Shown one piece after another: positions 1 to 11,496 of a stretch of DNA of 64,000 nt. Each line of letters opens with the position of its first letter. The stretch's first letter is position 1. The DNA lies in contig CM049316.1 of the NCBI GenBank assembly GCA_026874595.1, positions 4,850,339-4,914,338 of the forward strand. Direction: 5' to 3'. The notes under the pieces are model-generated. The model did not search any database and had not been told where the DNA came from. It saw nothing but the letters and a program-made list of their open reading frames with translations. The translations under genes were made by a program, and so were the position numbers. Origin of the DNA: Sipunculus nudus. Its lineage: Eukaryota; Annelida; Sipuncula; Golfingiida; Sipunculidae.

Positions 1-71
1 CCCTGCTTATTATGAGCTCAGCATCCTCCTATGTTCTTACCAAGTCTCCCTGGTGGTGATACAGCCTGATA

Positions 72-319
72 TTAATGTGACTCACAATACAACAGCAGAG
101 CTTGATTTATAGGATTAAAGAATACCAAGAGTCCTTTATTGTTGCATTCTTGTGCTGATTCTGTATAGAGGTATCCTCCATCTATAGGCATCTGAAGCCC
201 ACAGCACAGGAACACAAGCAGCACGTAGGCAGCATGTGTCAAGCATAACATGAAGACTGGGGTAAAAATTCTCTGCCATGTGTTTGCCATGAGGAATATT
301 CTAATAAAGCTGTCACACC
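72..319 (-). CDS. Possible exon encoding a membrane segment (unidentified)
   Basis: An open frame on the minus strand runs from about 319 to a stop at 72. It contains a methionine at 290 followed by a hydrophobic stretch (residues roughly 10-33 of the frame, rich in F, L, V, C and A) and then a polar tail. This could be the last exon of a membrane protein, since the frame stays open upstream of the methionine. No convincing splice acceptor or known family was recognised, and a frame of this length can occur by chance. It lies downstream, in the same orientation, of the first exon at 9790-9940, so it could belong to that gene, but nothing proves it. Confidence 0.18.
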
Positions 320-2360
320 AGGATTTGTTTTCCTTTAAGACCTTGGAAGACGAAAGCAGAGCTCAAAGCTTTATAATACATTGAACTTTTATCAATGAAT
401 TCAAGGCATTTACTTCAAGTTGACAATCAATGTAAATTTCACAGACTGGATGGAATGTTTTGCTTTTCTTAAATAAAAGATGATCTTGTGTGGCTCAAAG
501 ACAAAGGAATCAAGTCACTGAATATCACATACTGACAACATTTATACTGATAAAGAAAGGCATGCATATTAATTCAGTACTATGCATTTAAGAGCTTATT
601 GACAGTTTGGAAGTCTTAAAACAACAACAGTTTAATATCACAAATTTATATCACCAATGAATATGAAAACTTTTTGATGTGTGTAACTGTGTTAAATTTG
701 TTGCCCTTTGTTACATCATGGCACCCTGAGGCAAATGTTATCTGGAACATTTTTCACTTCAGGAAAAGAGAGGGCCAGCCCCTATTATTTAAAATATCAA
801 TATGAAGGATACCTTTAATAAGTAAATATTCTATAAAAGTAATAAACATAAAAAAAACACTGAAAGACCACATACACATACAATACTTCCACTAACATTC
901 TGAATCATACATCTGGAATATTGCAAGGATTTATGACAAAACTAAGGAACATACTGTGTAAGCACAATAAATATATAAATCCAAGCTGGAGAGATGTGTA
1001 ATGGTTCACCATGCAATGGTTGCATCACAGGTCAGCTCTTCCAATCAGATCAAAGGTGACTCCAATCAGGTGACATTTATGCACACTGCAGACACACATT
1101 CAGAAATTTACACACAAAGTTTACCCAATGGTAGTGAACGGTAAGGACTTGACTGACATTGATCTAGCAATGGTAAAGAATTCTATGAACAAAACAATAT
1201 GCTGACACAGATAACCTCAAAATTTTATTGCATTTTTCCTTGGGTGCTACAGACAACTGTTAGCCTTTTGCAGGCCAGCTTAAATTTTATGTTTTGAATG
1301 TTGGGTATAAACAATCTGAATTCAATGTGAAGGAATCCGATGATAAATCTGAGAGATTTTACAGAAGATAGACTTAATCTAAAATTTTTATATAATAACA
1401 GAATATTGACGCAATACAATAACATATAAAATATAATATAATTAAGCAAAACAATCAAGATAAATAATATAAAATAATTTAATACGATAATTAATTAATA
1501 CATTTTAATATTATATACTGTGACCTTTTAAATGATACCCATTAATGAATTGGTAAATCTATAACATCTTAAATTTAACGTTATAAAGGCCACATGTACT
1601 CTCATTAGCAGCAGAACTGAAATAGGTGTTAAAATCAATGATAAGACAATCAGATCATGAGCACACCAAACCAGACCTGTCTAAAGTGATAGGACCATGC
1701 CAAAAACATCTTTTTGATTTATCTGCTATTAACTTTGACTTTTTATTTTCACTTGCAACACAACTTTATTTATGGTTCTGTTTATATACCTTGTGGGGTC
1801 CTACTGGAGATGAAGATGCTTTTTGATGGCCCCTGTATTGTTCACAAGTTGCACATAGGTATATACAGTATATCATCTATCAGAAATAATCCTGTATTAT
1901 TTGATTCATATTACAAAGATCTTGCCAAATTTAATGACTTAAGCCATAGTGAGGCATCAGACAGGGATAAAAGAGGAAGCAACCTCTGTTCCATTTCCTC
2001 CTTGCTTCAACACCTTCTTGTCCAGAAATTTCGAATTTAGCGAAAACCAGTTTTTTTTTATAACTTTACAAAATTGTCCTGGCTTAAGGACACAGAGAGA
2101 CACAAACTGAAAAACAAATGAAACTTGAAAAAGGGATATCACATGACTTCCATCAAAATAAGTATGCATAGGTAATAAAAACTAATAACCAAGACTGGAT
2201 AACTTGAATAATATGAATGGCTGACTGGCTGACTATTGGTAAAAGGTCATGGTCAGGTAATTCTGACAAGTGTGTAAAACTGACCATACTACACTTTTAT
2301 CTGTGAGTAATATGAGAAAGCATTAAGCTGACTGATTTGGTAAGAACAGCTGAGTGACCA

Positions 2361-2447
2361 ATGAGACAAAAAACTGTAAAAAGCATATCTGTTCTTCTTG
2401 CGTTCCTGGCCGTGCTGGTTATCTGTTCTAAAACCAGTCTTGCCTAA
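2361..2447 (+). CDS. 28-codon frame that reads as a bare signal peptide
   Basis: A 28-residue frame starts with MRQKTVK, continues with a leucine/valine/alanine-rich core, and ends in ...KTSLA before a TAA. This is the layout of a secretory signal peptide with an Ala-X-Ala-type cleavage end, but no mature peptide follows in frame. It may be chance, a decayed secreted-peptide gene, or a first exon whose donor I cannot place. No good GT donor lies just before the stop. Confidence 0.15.
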   Translation: MRQKTVKSISVLLAFLAVLVICSKTSLA

Positions 2448-5400
2448 AAGTGCATTGCAGAAGCCCAAGGGTGACTCGGGAGTAGCTGACCAATGTAAAT
2501 ACAGGCATCACAGGTCAAGTGATTGATAACTCGATTTTCTCTACCACCAGCATGCCTGGCAAATTATGATTTCCTTCAATGAAGGAGGCAATCATATGCT
2601 TGGCAACAAAATAATTGTCTTCCCTCATTTCTAGGTGCTTAGTAAGAAAAGGTTAATATTGAATTACTGATCACACCATGATGATTTATTTATTTCAATG
2701 GTGTGCATGATATGAAACATGAATGTATTATTTATACTGCATAATTGACAGTGCACTGAAATAAAGTCATTATTTATTATAAACCCACAGCATGCATATG
2801 GATAACCCATTTGTAACTTGTATACCGGCATGTACAAGATCTGATTCTCTGCCCCCCTCCCCCACACATATTCAACTGGCCAGTCAAAATGGAAATGTAT
2901 GGCTTTTGCACTCACTGACAGTCTGTTTCATCTGTTTCCATTCAGATAATAAACACAGACTTGTTATCACAAAATAATAATTAAGAGCTAATACAGAGCT
3001 AGACTGCCACTTCTGGTGACTATTTTGGTGATAAGATAAATTTGTCCTCATTTTGATTTCCTGAATAATGAGACAAAATTTAAACTGTGATCAAGCTGTC
3101 TGACTTTTGAGCCACTTCTTAGAAATAGAAAATGTCAATAAATTTATATTGTTTATAATATATCACTTAACACATACTTATATCATAAATTTACTACATA
3201 TACACTTCTGTTGAAAGATACTATTAAATGTATATGTTAGTAGTACTGAACCTGGAAACATTTTTTGATAAGACGAACACAACATGAAATTATAGAAAAC
3301 ACTTGTTAAAGAGTCCAAAATACAAGTGGCAAAGTAGAACAGAACATATATGTATTTATACTGGCCAGAAAAATCCCTTACTGATACTGTCAGATACTGA
3401 CAAAGCACAAATGACATTTCAAAATGCTCCAAATACAGCTTATTTAAATTTTAAAACTTGAAATATGCACCTGTAAAACAATTGTATCATAATGTATGCC
3501 AAAACATAACATAAAATAGAATATGGGGAGTCGTTAAGCGACTCAGGAATCCACCAAATCACAGAGACCTGTATGGATAAAGTGAGACATGTTATCTTTC
3601 CTTACATGACAGCCCTCCAAATTTGTGGCATCAGAGATGCATAAGTATCCCAAGACACATGGATGGACTTAATTAAAGGCTAATATAGGTACCGGTACAT
3701 ACTTGTACATAAGATAAACCATTCAAAGACCTATGGACAATGGACATGCAAATTTTCAGGGGGATACATCAAATCACTCCTGAAAAAGGGGCATCAATGT
3801 ATTCTATGAAAACAGAATGGTAGGGTGGTCGCACCTGTCTGGTCTACAACAAAGATATGCAAGAGGGATAAACTTGCAAAATATCAGGCTGATACATATA
3901 CACTCCTGCGATACAAGCAATTTTCACCAAAAAAACCAGATTTTGATGGATGCTATGTGTTAACGACTGTAGGTGGCACCGCCAGGCTTGAGTACAACTT
4001 TCCAGGGAAGTTAGGGAAATTTCTGGGATGAAAAAAGAAATAGGGAAGAAACATTTGACATTTTCTACAAACTTTATTTACCATTTTAACAAATGTAATA
4101 GAGAATCACTGAATAATGTAATACAATAATTCATTATTTACACATTGTTATTTATTATTTACACATTGAATTAGACAGAAATTCCACAGAATTTAAAAAT
4201 TAAATAAATAAAAGTTACAAACTAGGAACTTTAACATGGACACTGCCTCACTCATTAAGACTGAGAGAGATTTGTTCCATCAGTGTTTTGTGTTCATGCC
4301 CAAATGTCTACTCCTAAAATGTCTACTGCAAGTCATTTGCTTATTAAATGGTTGTGTCCCGAAATAGCTTCTCGCCAACTTGGGATATCTACCAGTAACA
4401 GGGTGATAATCAGTTGTTTCAAGCAATGTCTACACTATGCCTTCATAAAATTCCTAGGTTTATAAAGGATTTCTAGGATAAACATGTAAGCAAAATCAAT
4501 TCACAAAATATACCAGTAAATTTTTTTATTAAATTGAAAAGAGCTTTCTTCCAATATACTAATTAGATAGTCAACAGATAACTGCAAACCACAATTCTGC
4601 CATATTGCTAGTTACTACTGGTAATGAAATTAATAAGTTCCTTCTAGTAATAAATAAACTGAACTATTCAACAACCTTAAATGTTGATAATATTTTGTAG
4701 CTGAATGGAATCCCACATGTTAAACAATATTATATCATAACAAATCTTTTTTAAAGATCTCAGGACTAAAGATTGAATACCCTTTGATTCCAAGACCTAA
4801 GCTGTGATCTTTAAAAATAACAATTAAGCAATTTATGGCAGTAAACATTTTTGGGTTCCAGTCATTATCTGTAGTAGACATTTTTGGAAAATGAAGTGTA
4901 GACATTTTATGAGAAAACATTGAGGGAAGACACCAGTGTATTTTATGGACTGGTTAGATCTGCTCATTTTTCTATGATCTTTGCCCAATCAATCTAATAT
5001 CAAATATTTAAATAATTTATTGTATAGTTAATCAGCTTCAGTCTAGCCCTACTGTACAAAACACTCCCAGAGTGTCATTAGTGTGTGTATTCTAGTTGAT
5101 GTAATATTTATTATTCAACAAAAGACTGTATACACTATAAGCCAAATTCCACTGTGCCGACTCAAGTTGGAATTCATTTTGATTATTCAACTTTAGACAA
5201 GTCCCCAGCACAACTCACACCCCTTAACCGCGCGGACTCAATCTGAGTTCATCTTAATTGCTCAGCTTAAGATTATCCCAGATGCAGTGAGCCCCAAAAT
5301 AAATCACCACCTAGAAAAGCAGTCACATCCACCCTTAATTAGTAATGTGTTTCTCAGACAAACAGTTTAATTTTCACAGCCTTTACATATGAAGGGTTGT

Positions 5401-6535
5401 GAAAACAACCCCCCCCTGACTAGTACTGATTAGTGATAATGATATGACAGGCAAAAATATCATTTGAAAAATAACAAGGGACCTATGGGTCACGGCGCTC
5501 AGCTGTTATATATGATTAAAAAATATGATTTAGGAATGAGGCATATGCTAGTTTGGTGTGGTAATAAATATAAGCTTTATTATGAGTTGTTGGTGTTTAG
5601 CTTATGTATGATTATGATATTATCTTTGGAGACAGGTAAGAGGATTGATTTCATTTATCTTATTAACAAATGGAGTACTATTGTCACACAGATTTTGACT
5701 TGGCCATATAACTTATAAGCAGAACATATGATATAAGAGTTTAACTATTTATTAAAAAAATTACAAATATTGTCTCAAATATAATTTTTTGTTAAAAATA
5801 ACAAGAGAATCTTATGATTTTTTAAAATGAAATATAACTGAAATGATTATTAAAATAATATTAAAGAATATATTCATGAATGCATTCATGAATACATTTT
5901 GAAAGTATTTGCACTGGTATTCATATACTTTCATTTTTACCTGAATTCCAATTCTTTATGCAAGACATTTTATAATGGAGTACATATTAATATTCGTATT
6001 TAAATACAATTGCAAAGTTTTCCCACCATTACTGGCATTTATTCAGTTTTCACTAAACAATTATGTTGAGAATCCAGAATATACAAAATTCACACATTTA
6101 AATTATGATCAAAAGTACCTGGTTTTATGGCTTTTATTTATATTAAAAAAAAATGTAATATATTCATTTTGGACTAATTTCACATCAATGTACACACTAG
6201 ACACAGTAGGAATCTAGATTAATAATATCAACTGCATCTTTGTCTATCATTAATTTCCTTCATATGATCCCTAATGATTAGTAATGAATAATATGATTTA
6301 CTTTTTTATCATTAAAATTGAACTGAAAAATACCATAGGTGACTGCATGGTGTTATTTGGAGTACGTGACATTCTATCCATCGATACAAGATTCTTTTAT
6401 CATCAGTAACTGCAAGTTGATTTCCTTTTATTATTAACTAACAAATTCTTTTTTATTTTTCTTTAATTTGTTATTTAAAAAACATTAAAATTTATTAATT
6501 TATTGTTAATTGTTATGTTGTTGGTTAAAACTACT

Positions 6536-9206
6536 AGATGAGTTGGGTTGGACACCTGGATCAACTGTGGCTGGCCATAAGCTGCCTACCTGCAACAGTG
6601 TATGGCTCGCCTCAAGCATGCATAATTTGCTGAAAGTTCAACAAGGTTAACATACAGGTGACTCAAGAGGGGCTGGAGAGAGTTAAGGTCTGACATGGTC
6701 TCATAAAAACATTAATAAAAGCTACAATTTTTGGCCAATTTCTTTCAGCTTTCTAAACTAAAAAGCTGAAATCCTTGTGTGCATGATATGAAAATTATAT
6801 CAACCGTGCTCACAGGAAACAAATGTGCCATGGTCAAAGTTGGGCAAAATTTAAGGTACTTATTTTATATTTATACTAATAACATATAAAATTTGAAAAA
6901 TTCAGGACTAATTTGGGGTATTCAATTGAATCTTGATTAAATAATGTTACATCCCTGGCAAAAAAACTCTAGCTTCAGCAATCCCCTTGTTAAGGGAGTA
7001 AATATATTTCTTGATTTTTTACATAGTGCATTATGTTTGGGCCCATAACTTAAAACAATTACGCAATACTGACATCATTTCTAGCATATGCATAGAGAAT
7101 GTATAGAAAAATATGTATATTATATATGATTAAAGTCACATCAGTGGTTTTGATATTAGGCAGTCTTGAAGTGTAACAATGGGTTTTCAGAGTTTGCGAA
7201 AACTTGCAGTTGGCAGCAGGACAGTAGGTCCTGCTGCAGAGGGCTTATAGCCGGTCCTGCTAGATTTCTGCAGGACCTGCCACGAAGTATATTATTGGAT
7301 ATTTTAATGCCCAATTATATTTTTCTATGATTAAAAATTATCATTAATAACTTGTGTCAAGAGAATAATTCATATAATACTGAGAAGTATAAATACAAAT
7401 TAACATCTCTAATATATTCAAAGGGGAAATGTTGTATGGAAATTAAAAAAAAATTGAAATTTTATATGGTGAAAATGACTGGGTATTTAATTTATAATGG
7501 ACAGTCAGTGAGTGTCAATACAAAAAATAAGGCTTGTATCAGTTAAATCTTTTATTGCATTTCCGATCGGTTTAAACTTAAAATGTTGTTTTGTAACCAT
7601 GACGTTTTGTACAATCAAATTCGCCCCCTGATGTCCTCATTGCAACGCACGCAGCACACGTTGATTTAGGAACGACCTCTCGCGGGACAGTGGGGCACTA
7701 TATTCTAAGACACCGCGCACGTCGTGTGAAATTTCTTATGCAGATAGTTCCCATCTGAGGGTCCGTACATAAATTTTTTGACACACAAGTATACAAAACT
7801 GGCGAGTTATGGTTGATTATCTCATTTCAATTTAAAAATAATTTAGGCTCCTGGCCCTGTGGACAAGAAGTCGCGAAAACGTCTGGGGCGAAACGGCACG
7901 TTTGACGCTGCGAATTGGCATCTTGCGAAATGTCTGAGAACCAAATTATCCAATAATAGCGTCTGTTGTTTAGACTGACGGACTGAATGGCTCATAAGTA
8001 ACTCTTATGGCAATTTTGATTGGCTGCGATTTTATCTTTTTAAAGAAATTAAATGCACAGGCGAATCACGGCCATCTGTATTCTGCCTTCGCTTTGCCAT
8101 CAAATTTATGACAACAAATGCACATGGAGCAGTTTACGCAGTGACAGTAAAGCAAATTAAGGAAAGTTAGTCTCCAATTCGAATAATATGTAATGCTGGG
8201 AAACAGACGGACACCAGGTCCGGCTGGATTAGAGATTTTATCGGACCCGCATGTTTTCAGCCGGTAAGGTCCGTAGGACCGACGGATTTCGCATACTCTG
8301 GGTTTTTAATGGAAAAATGAAGTTTTTCATTAATATCTCAAAGGTATTAAGTCCTAGTGACCAAATTCTTGGCATGGTAGGGAATTTTTGAGACATCTAA
8401 TTGTATGCCAAATTTTAGGAACTGAGAGCTGAAGCTGGGGAGCTGAGCTCTTGCAAACTGCATAACACTAGCTTGATGTAAACAATTTGTTACATGGTGC
8501 TTGAAAACTTGAATAAAATCTACAGTTTTTGATCAACTTGTTTCAAATTTTTGGTGTTAACAGACAAAATGCTAACAAAATCACAGTACTTACAGTAAAA
8601 AAACGTGCCATGGTCAAAGTTGGGCAAAATTTTTAGGTACCAATTTTTTATTTTTGTTAATATTTTAAAAAATTTAAAAGATTTTGATCTAATATTGGGT
8701 ATACAATTTAATTTTGATAAACTAAAGTTATTATACTGGAAAAAAAGTCCATAGCTTTAACAAGTTTTGTGTTAAGTGATCAAATATCTTTCCTGATTTT
8801 TTACAAAATGCATTATGTTTGGGGCCATAACTTTTTTAAATTATATAATACAGACATAATTTCTGGCATGTACATAGGAACTATATAGAAGAATATTTAT
8901 GGTAAATATGAGGGAAAACAGATGAGTGGTTTGGATATTAGGCAGTCCTGAAGTGTGAAAATAGGTTTTTAATAAAAAATTGAGGTTTTTCCTTAATTTC
9001 TCAAAGGAACGAAGTCGCAAAGACCCAGTTTTCGGCTTGGTAGGAGATCTTGGGGACATCTAACATTATGCTGAATTTTGGATTCCTAGGTCTTACGGTT
9101 TCAAAACGTGCCACATCTACGAACGGACGGACGGACAGACGGACGGACGACGGACAATGGACCACGACTATAGCTCAGATGACTTATAGTCAGCTGAGCT
9201 AAAAAT
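6536..9206 (+). mobile_element. Pearl-like modular repeat (family A), left duplicate
   Basis: Two related modules of roughly 650-700 bases lie in tandem (about 6536-8460 including an insertion, and 8470-9110). Both contain the block TGCCATGGTCAAAGTTGGGC or close variants. A GACGGACGGACAGACGG tail follows at 9121-9155, then a 29-base imperfect hairpin at 9172-9200. Core repeats plus a tetranucleotide microsatellite plus a terminal hairpin match what I recall of bivalve 'pearl' and Helentron-related HINE elements. No protein is encoded. The first module is split by a hAT-like element at 7188-8298. Confidence 0.65.
7188..8298. mobile_element. hAT-like non-autonomous element inserted in the pearl-like repeat
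   Basis: The left end begins CAGAGTTTGCGAAA and the right end, read on the other strand, begins GAGTATGCGAAA, so the ends are inverted repeats with a hAT-like CAG start. The host repeat is interrupted at exactly this point, and TGGGTTTT flanks both sides (7180-7187 and 8299-8306), fitting an 8-bp target duplication. Subterminal GGTCCTGC/GCAGGACC motifs are repeated and inverted. No transposase frame was found in this 1.1-kb element. Confidence 0.6.
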
Positions 9207-9789
9207 GACGTGTGTTGAGACTGTATTTCAGCCCTGGAAAGAAATGGTGGGAAGAAAGTATTTTTTTCCTTGTCTTCCCTCTGGGAAAATTGCGATAACC
9301 CTGTGAAAAGCCTATTTAATTTGGGTCCCACATTCTTTACTTACTGCTGCCTGAATTTTCACGTGTTTATAATATATATACATATCTGCTGATAATTACA
9401 AGAAAATGCAACCAATTTAATTGATTTATTAAATAATGTAAAACAACAATACCAATAGACAACATGGAATATGCTTGCATTTTGGCCTTTTTATACAGAG
9501 TACAAGAAATGGGGTAGACCAACTGAGGGGGAGGGGGTTTATCATAAAACCAGGTAAGACCATATTTCCTGGCACCAGCAATTATACTGACACATGTAGC
9601 AGGTAAACCATCGACAAAATAATTCCATTCATTCGCAGAAAGGGAGAATAGAGCTGCAAGTCACTTTTCCCTGCGTGAGAAGCAAAGAAAAGGGACGCAA
9701 AAAGAACGATCACTACTAGCTTTACTGTAAATGTTTATGGGTGTGATAAGGTTACATCATACCCGGCAAACCTGTACCATTTCACTCAC

Positions 9790-9940
9790 TTCTTGTGTAT
9801 TGACTCGCCAGTTCCTTGGCACCGGCGTGCTGAGGACCCCAGCGTGGTTTGGTCTCAGACGACCCCGAAGTTGGGTTATTTTGGTTTGGATCGTCCTCAA
9901 ACATTGAGTTGGCTAATATTTCTTGGTCTGATTTCTGCAT
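9790..9940 (-). CDS. First coding exon of an unidentified gene, left duplicate
   Basis: Reading the minus strand from an ATG at 9940, 50 codons are open and end in a strong splice donor (AGAA|GTGAGT, exon end 9790), leaving one base for the next exon. The predicted N-terminus begins MQKSDQEILANSMFEDD and is polar, then has KPRWGPQHAGAKELASQY. Composition is coding-like (locally GC-richer, few stops) and a CCAAT-containing GC-rich stretch lies upstream. I do not recognise the family and could not find exon 2. The exon is exactly repeated at 17525-17675, so a transcript could start from either copy. Confidence 0.45.
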
Positions 9941-10075
9941 CTTATTGTATAATCCAAATATCTAACACTTAATAATCATACGATATCCCTATTTGGCCCC
10001 GGACAAACTAACTCGGCTGATCACCAAGCCACCCGCGGTGAAGCCTGCAAGTGTTTTTGATTGGTTGAAAATATA
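9941..10075 (-). promoter_or_regulatory. Putative promoter / 5'UTR of the unidentified gene, left duplicate
   Basis: Directly upstream of the ATG at 9940 the sequence becomes richer in GC and CpG (ACCCGCGGTG, GGCCCCGGAC). It holds a CCAAT box on the minus strand (10060-10064) about 120 bases before the start codon, a normal arrangement for a TATA-less promoter. The same block is present at 17676-17810. No transcript evidence is available. Confidence 0.3.
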
Positions 10076-10639
10076 AATCGTGTCAAGGAATAAGGCACAC
10101 TTACTATGGTCCAAATATTATTGTAACATTTATTGTTGGAAAGTAAAGTACTTTTCTTATCAATTTTTGTGGATGTTTAAATTACATAATCTTATTTTGT
10201 GCTGATTTCTTTGGAGACTGATTGGTGAATAGCTCGGTGTAATATGACTACTGGGAATATCAGGTTCTCGCTAACCCATCCGCCGACGTCTGTTACCGCT
10301 TGGAGACAAGCCTAGAAGTCATATTTCACCGGACCGCTTTCATGCGATTAACCTGATCAGGTGAAGGACAGTTTTACAGGCTTTCGTAAATCTATGAAGT
10401 AATTTTCTGTCCAAAGAAATATTTTGTAATTTATGTTGACTGTCTCAACTTATTCAATCACATTTAATTACTGCAACAGAGATTTCTCAATGAATAAAGG
10501 TGTCTGAGGAACAGTATAACTGGTTTTCTGAAAGGTGCTGCCACCTGTCACATTTGAAGAAAACAATTTAATTAAAGTACCCATTTAGTATGCATCACAT
10601 TGATATAATTCGATGCATCTTCCATTCTGCTCTTTAAAC

Positions 10640-10690
10640 AAAAAAAAAAGAAGAAGAAGAAGAAGAAGAAGAAAAAAAAAAAAAAAAAAA
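10640..10690 (+). repeat. A-run / GAA triplet tract, left duplicate
   Basis: A purine-only tract: ten A, then about eight AAG/GAA triplets, then about nineteen A. It has the same length in the second copy (18375-18425), which is notable because such tracts normally change length quickly. The Arg/Lys-rich open frame that crosses it is an artefact of the repeat. Confidence 0.9.
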
Positions 10691-11139
10691 CTGCCGCGGT
10701 TCGAAAGGACAAAGAGAAAAAAAGGAGAAGTCACCTCCGAAATTATCTTAATTCCTTTTTTCTATACGGCTCAGTATTCAAGTATAAGATATTTAAAAAA
10801 TCGTCAAAGTATTCTTTTGTTTAATTTGACGTATCTATTTTATACCCGTACGTGTCCTCTTTCATCCATTCATTAGAATAAGGCAAGATTTACAAATTAC
10901 AAATTAATGTTTCCGTCTATAATTTAAATTTGCTTATACATATGTCTGCACTTATTTCCTTGCCCCTTATATTTAGAACTGCTGACAAAACAAATTTAAA
11001 TATATATTTGTCATTAATAACATTTTGGGCTTTACATTCACGACAGACTGCTTTTGGGGTCCTACAAGACGCGACAGGTTTCCTATGAAAGTATGACTTT
11101 ATATATTTCCCTACTTTAAAGATTAGTCTTTTTTTTATT

Positions 11140-11496
11140 TTTTAGGTATTTTTTCTGCGGATATACATCTTATCCTTATATACGTATCTCATATGTGTAC
11201 ATCTTATCTGCAGAGTTCTATTTCGGCTTGAGACTACGTGAAAAGGCGGTAGAATTCGGTTTCTATATATATTTTTTATTTTTATGTCTTGGGTATATGT
11301 AATCACCCTATTGCTGGGCCATAACACCTAACTATTACGGAACCACGAGTGTATATATATGGCTGGCACAGCTTTCCTATTAATTAAGCCGGCTTAGCGC
11401 TCAGTCACCCTGGGTGGGAGTCAACCGTGAAAAATCTCACCGCTCCTAGGCTGAAATTTGAGTCTTATGCTCTATCCCTTGACAATAGAAGCCGGT
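11140..11496 (-). mobile_element. tRNA-derived SINE, left duplicate
   Basis: On the minus strand the 5' end (around 11496) reads like a tRNA head, with an A-box-like GGGATAGAGCATAAGACT and a B-box-like ACTCAAATTTC. A SINE body follows. The same family occurs at 28215-28735 and as a fragment at 52080-52200. It lies inside the foldback element and is repeated at 18875-19231. Confidence 0.5.

Larger units (their letters stand above)
1..4181. other. Non-coding flank left of the tandem duplication
   Basis: About 4.2 kb of AT-rich sequence in which I recognise no conserved gene. Two weak coding candidates inside it (72-319 minus and 2361-2447 plus) are listed separately. If the first exon at 9790-9940 (minus strand) belongs to a gene that continues leftwards, its later exons would have to lie here or beyond the window edge, but I could not identify any. 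No tRNA or rRNA was seen. Confidence 0.5.

Noticed and set aside
9115-9160. GACG repeats considered as a CRISPR-like array
   Set aside because: The units are four bases long with no spacers, the genome is eukaryotic, and the tract is the tail of a mobile element.
8841-9331. Minus-strand frames containing SVVRPSVRPSVRR
   Set aside because: The serine/valine/arginine/proline repeats are the reverse translation of the GACGGACGG tail of pearl-like elements. The same is true at 16576-17066 and 24070-24297.
10613-10876. Open frame with a long Arg/Lys run
   Set aside because: The run is a translation of the A/GAA microsatellite, and the rest has no coding character. The same frame recurs in the second duplicate.
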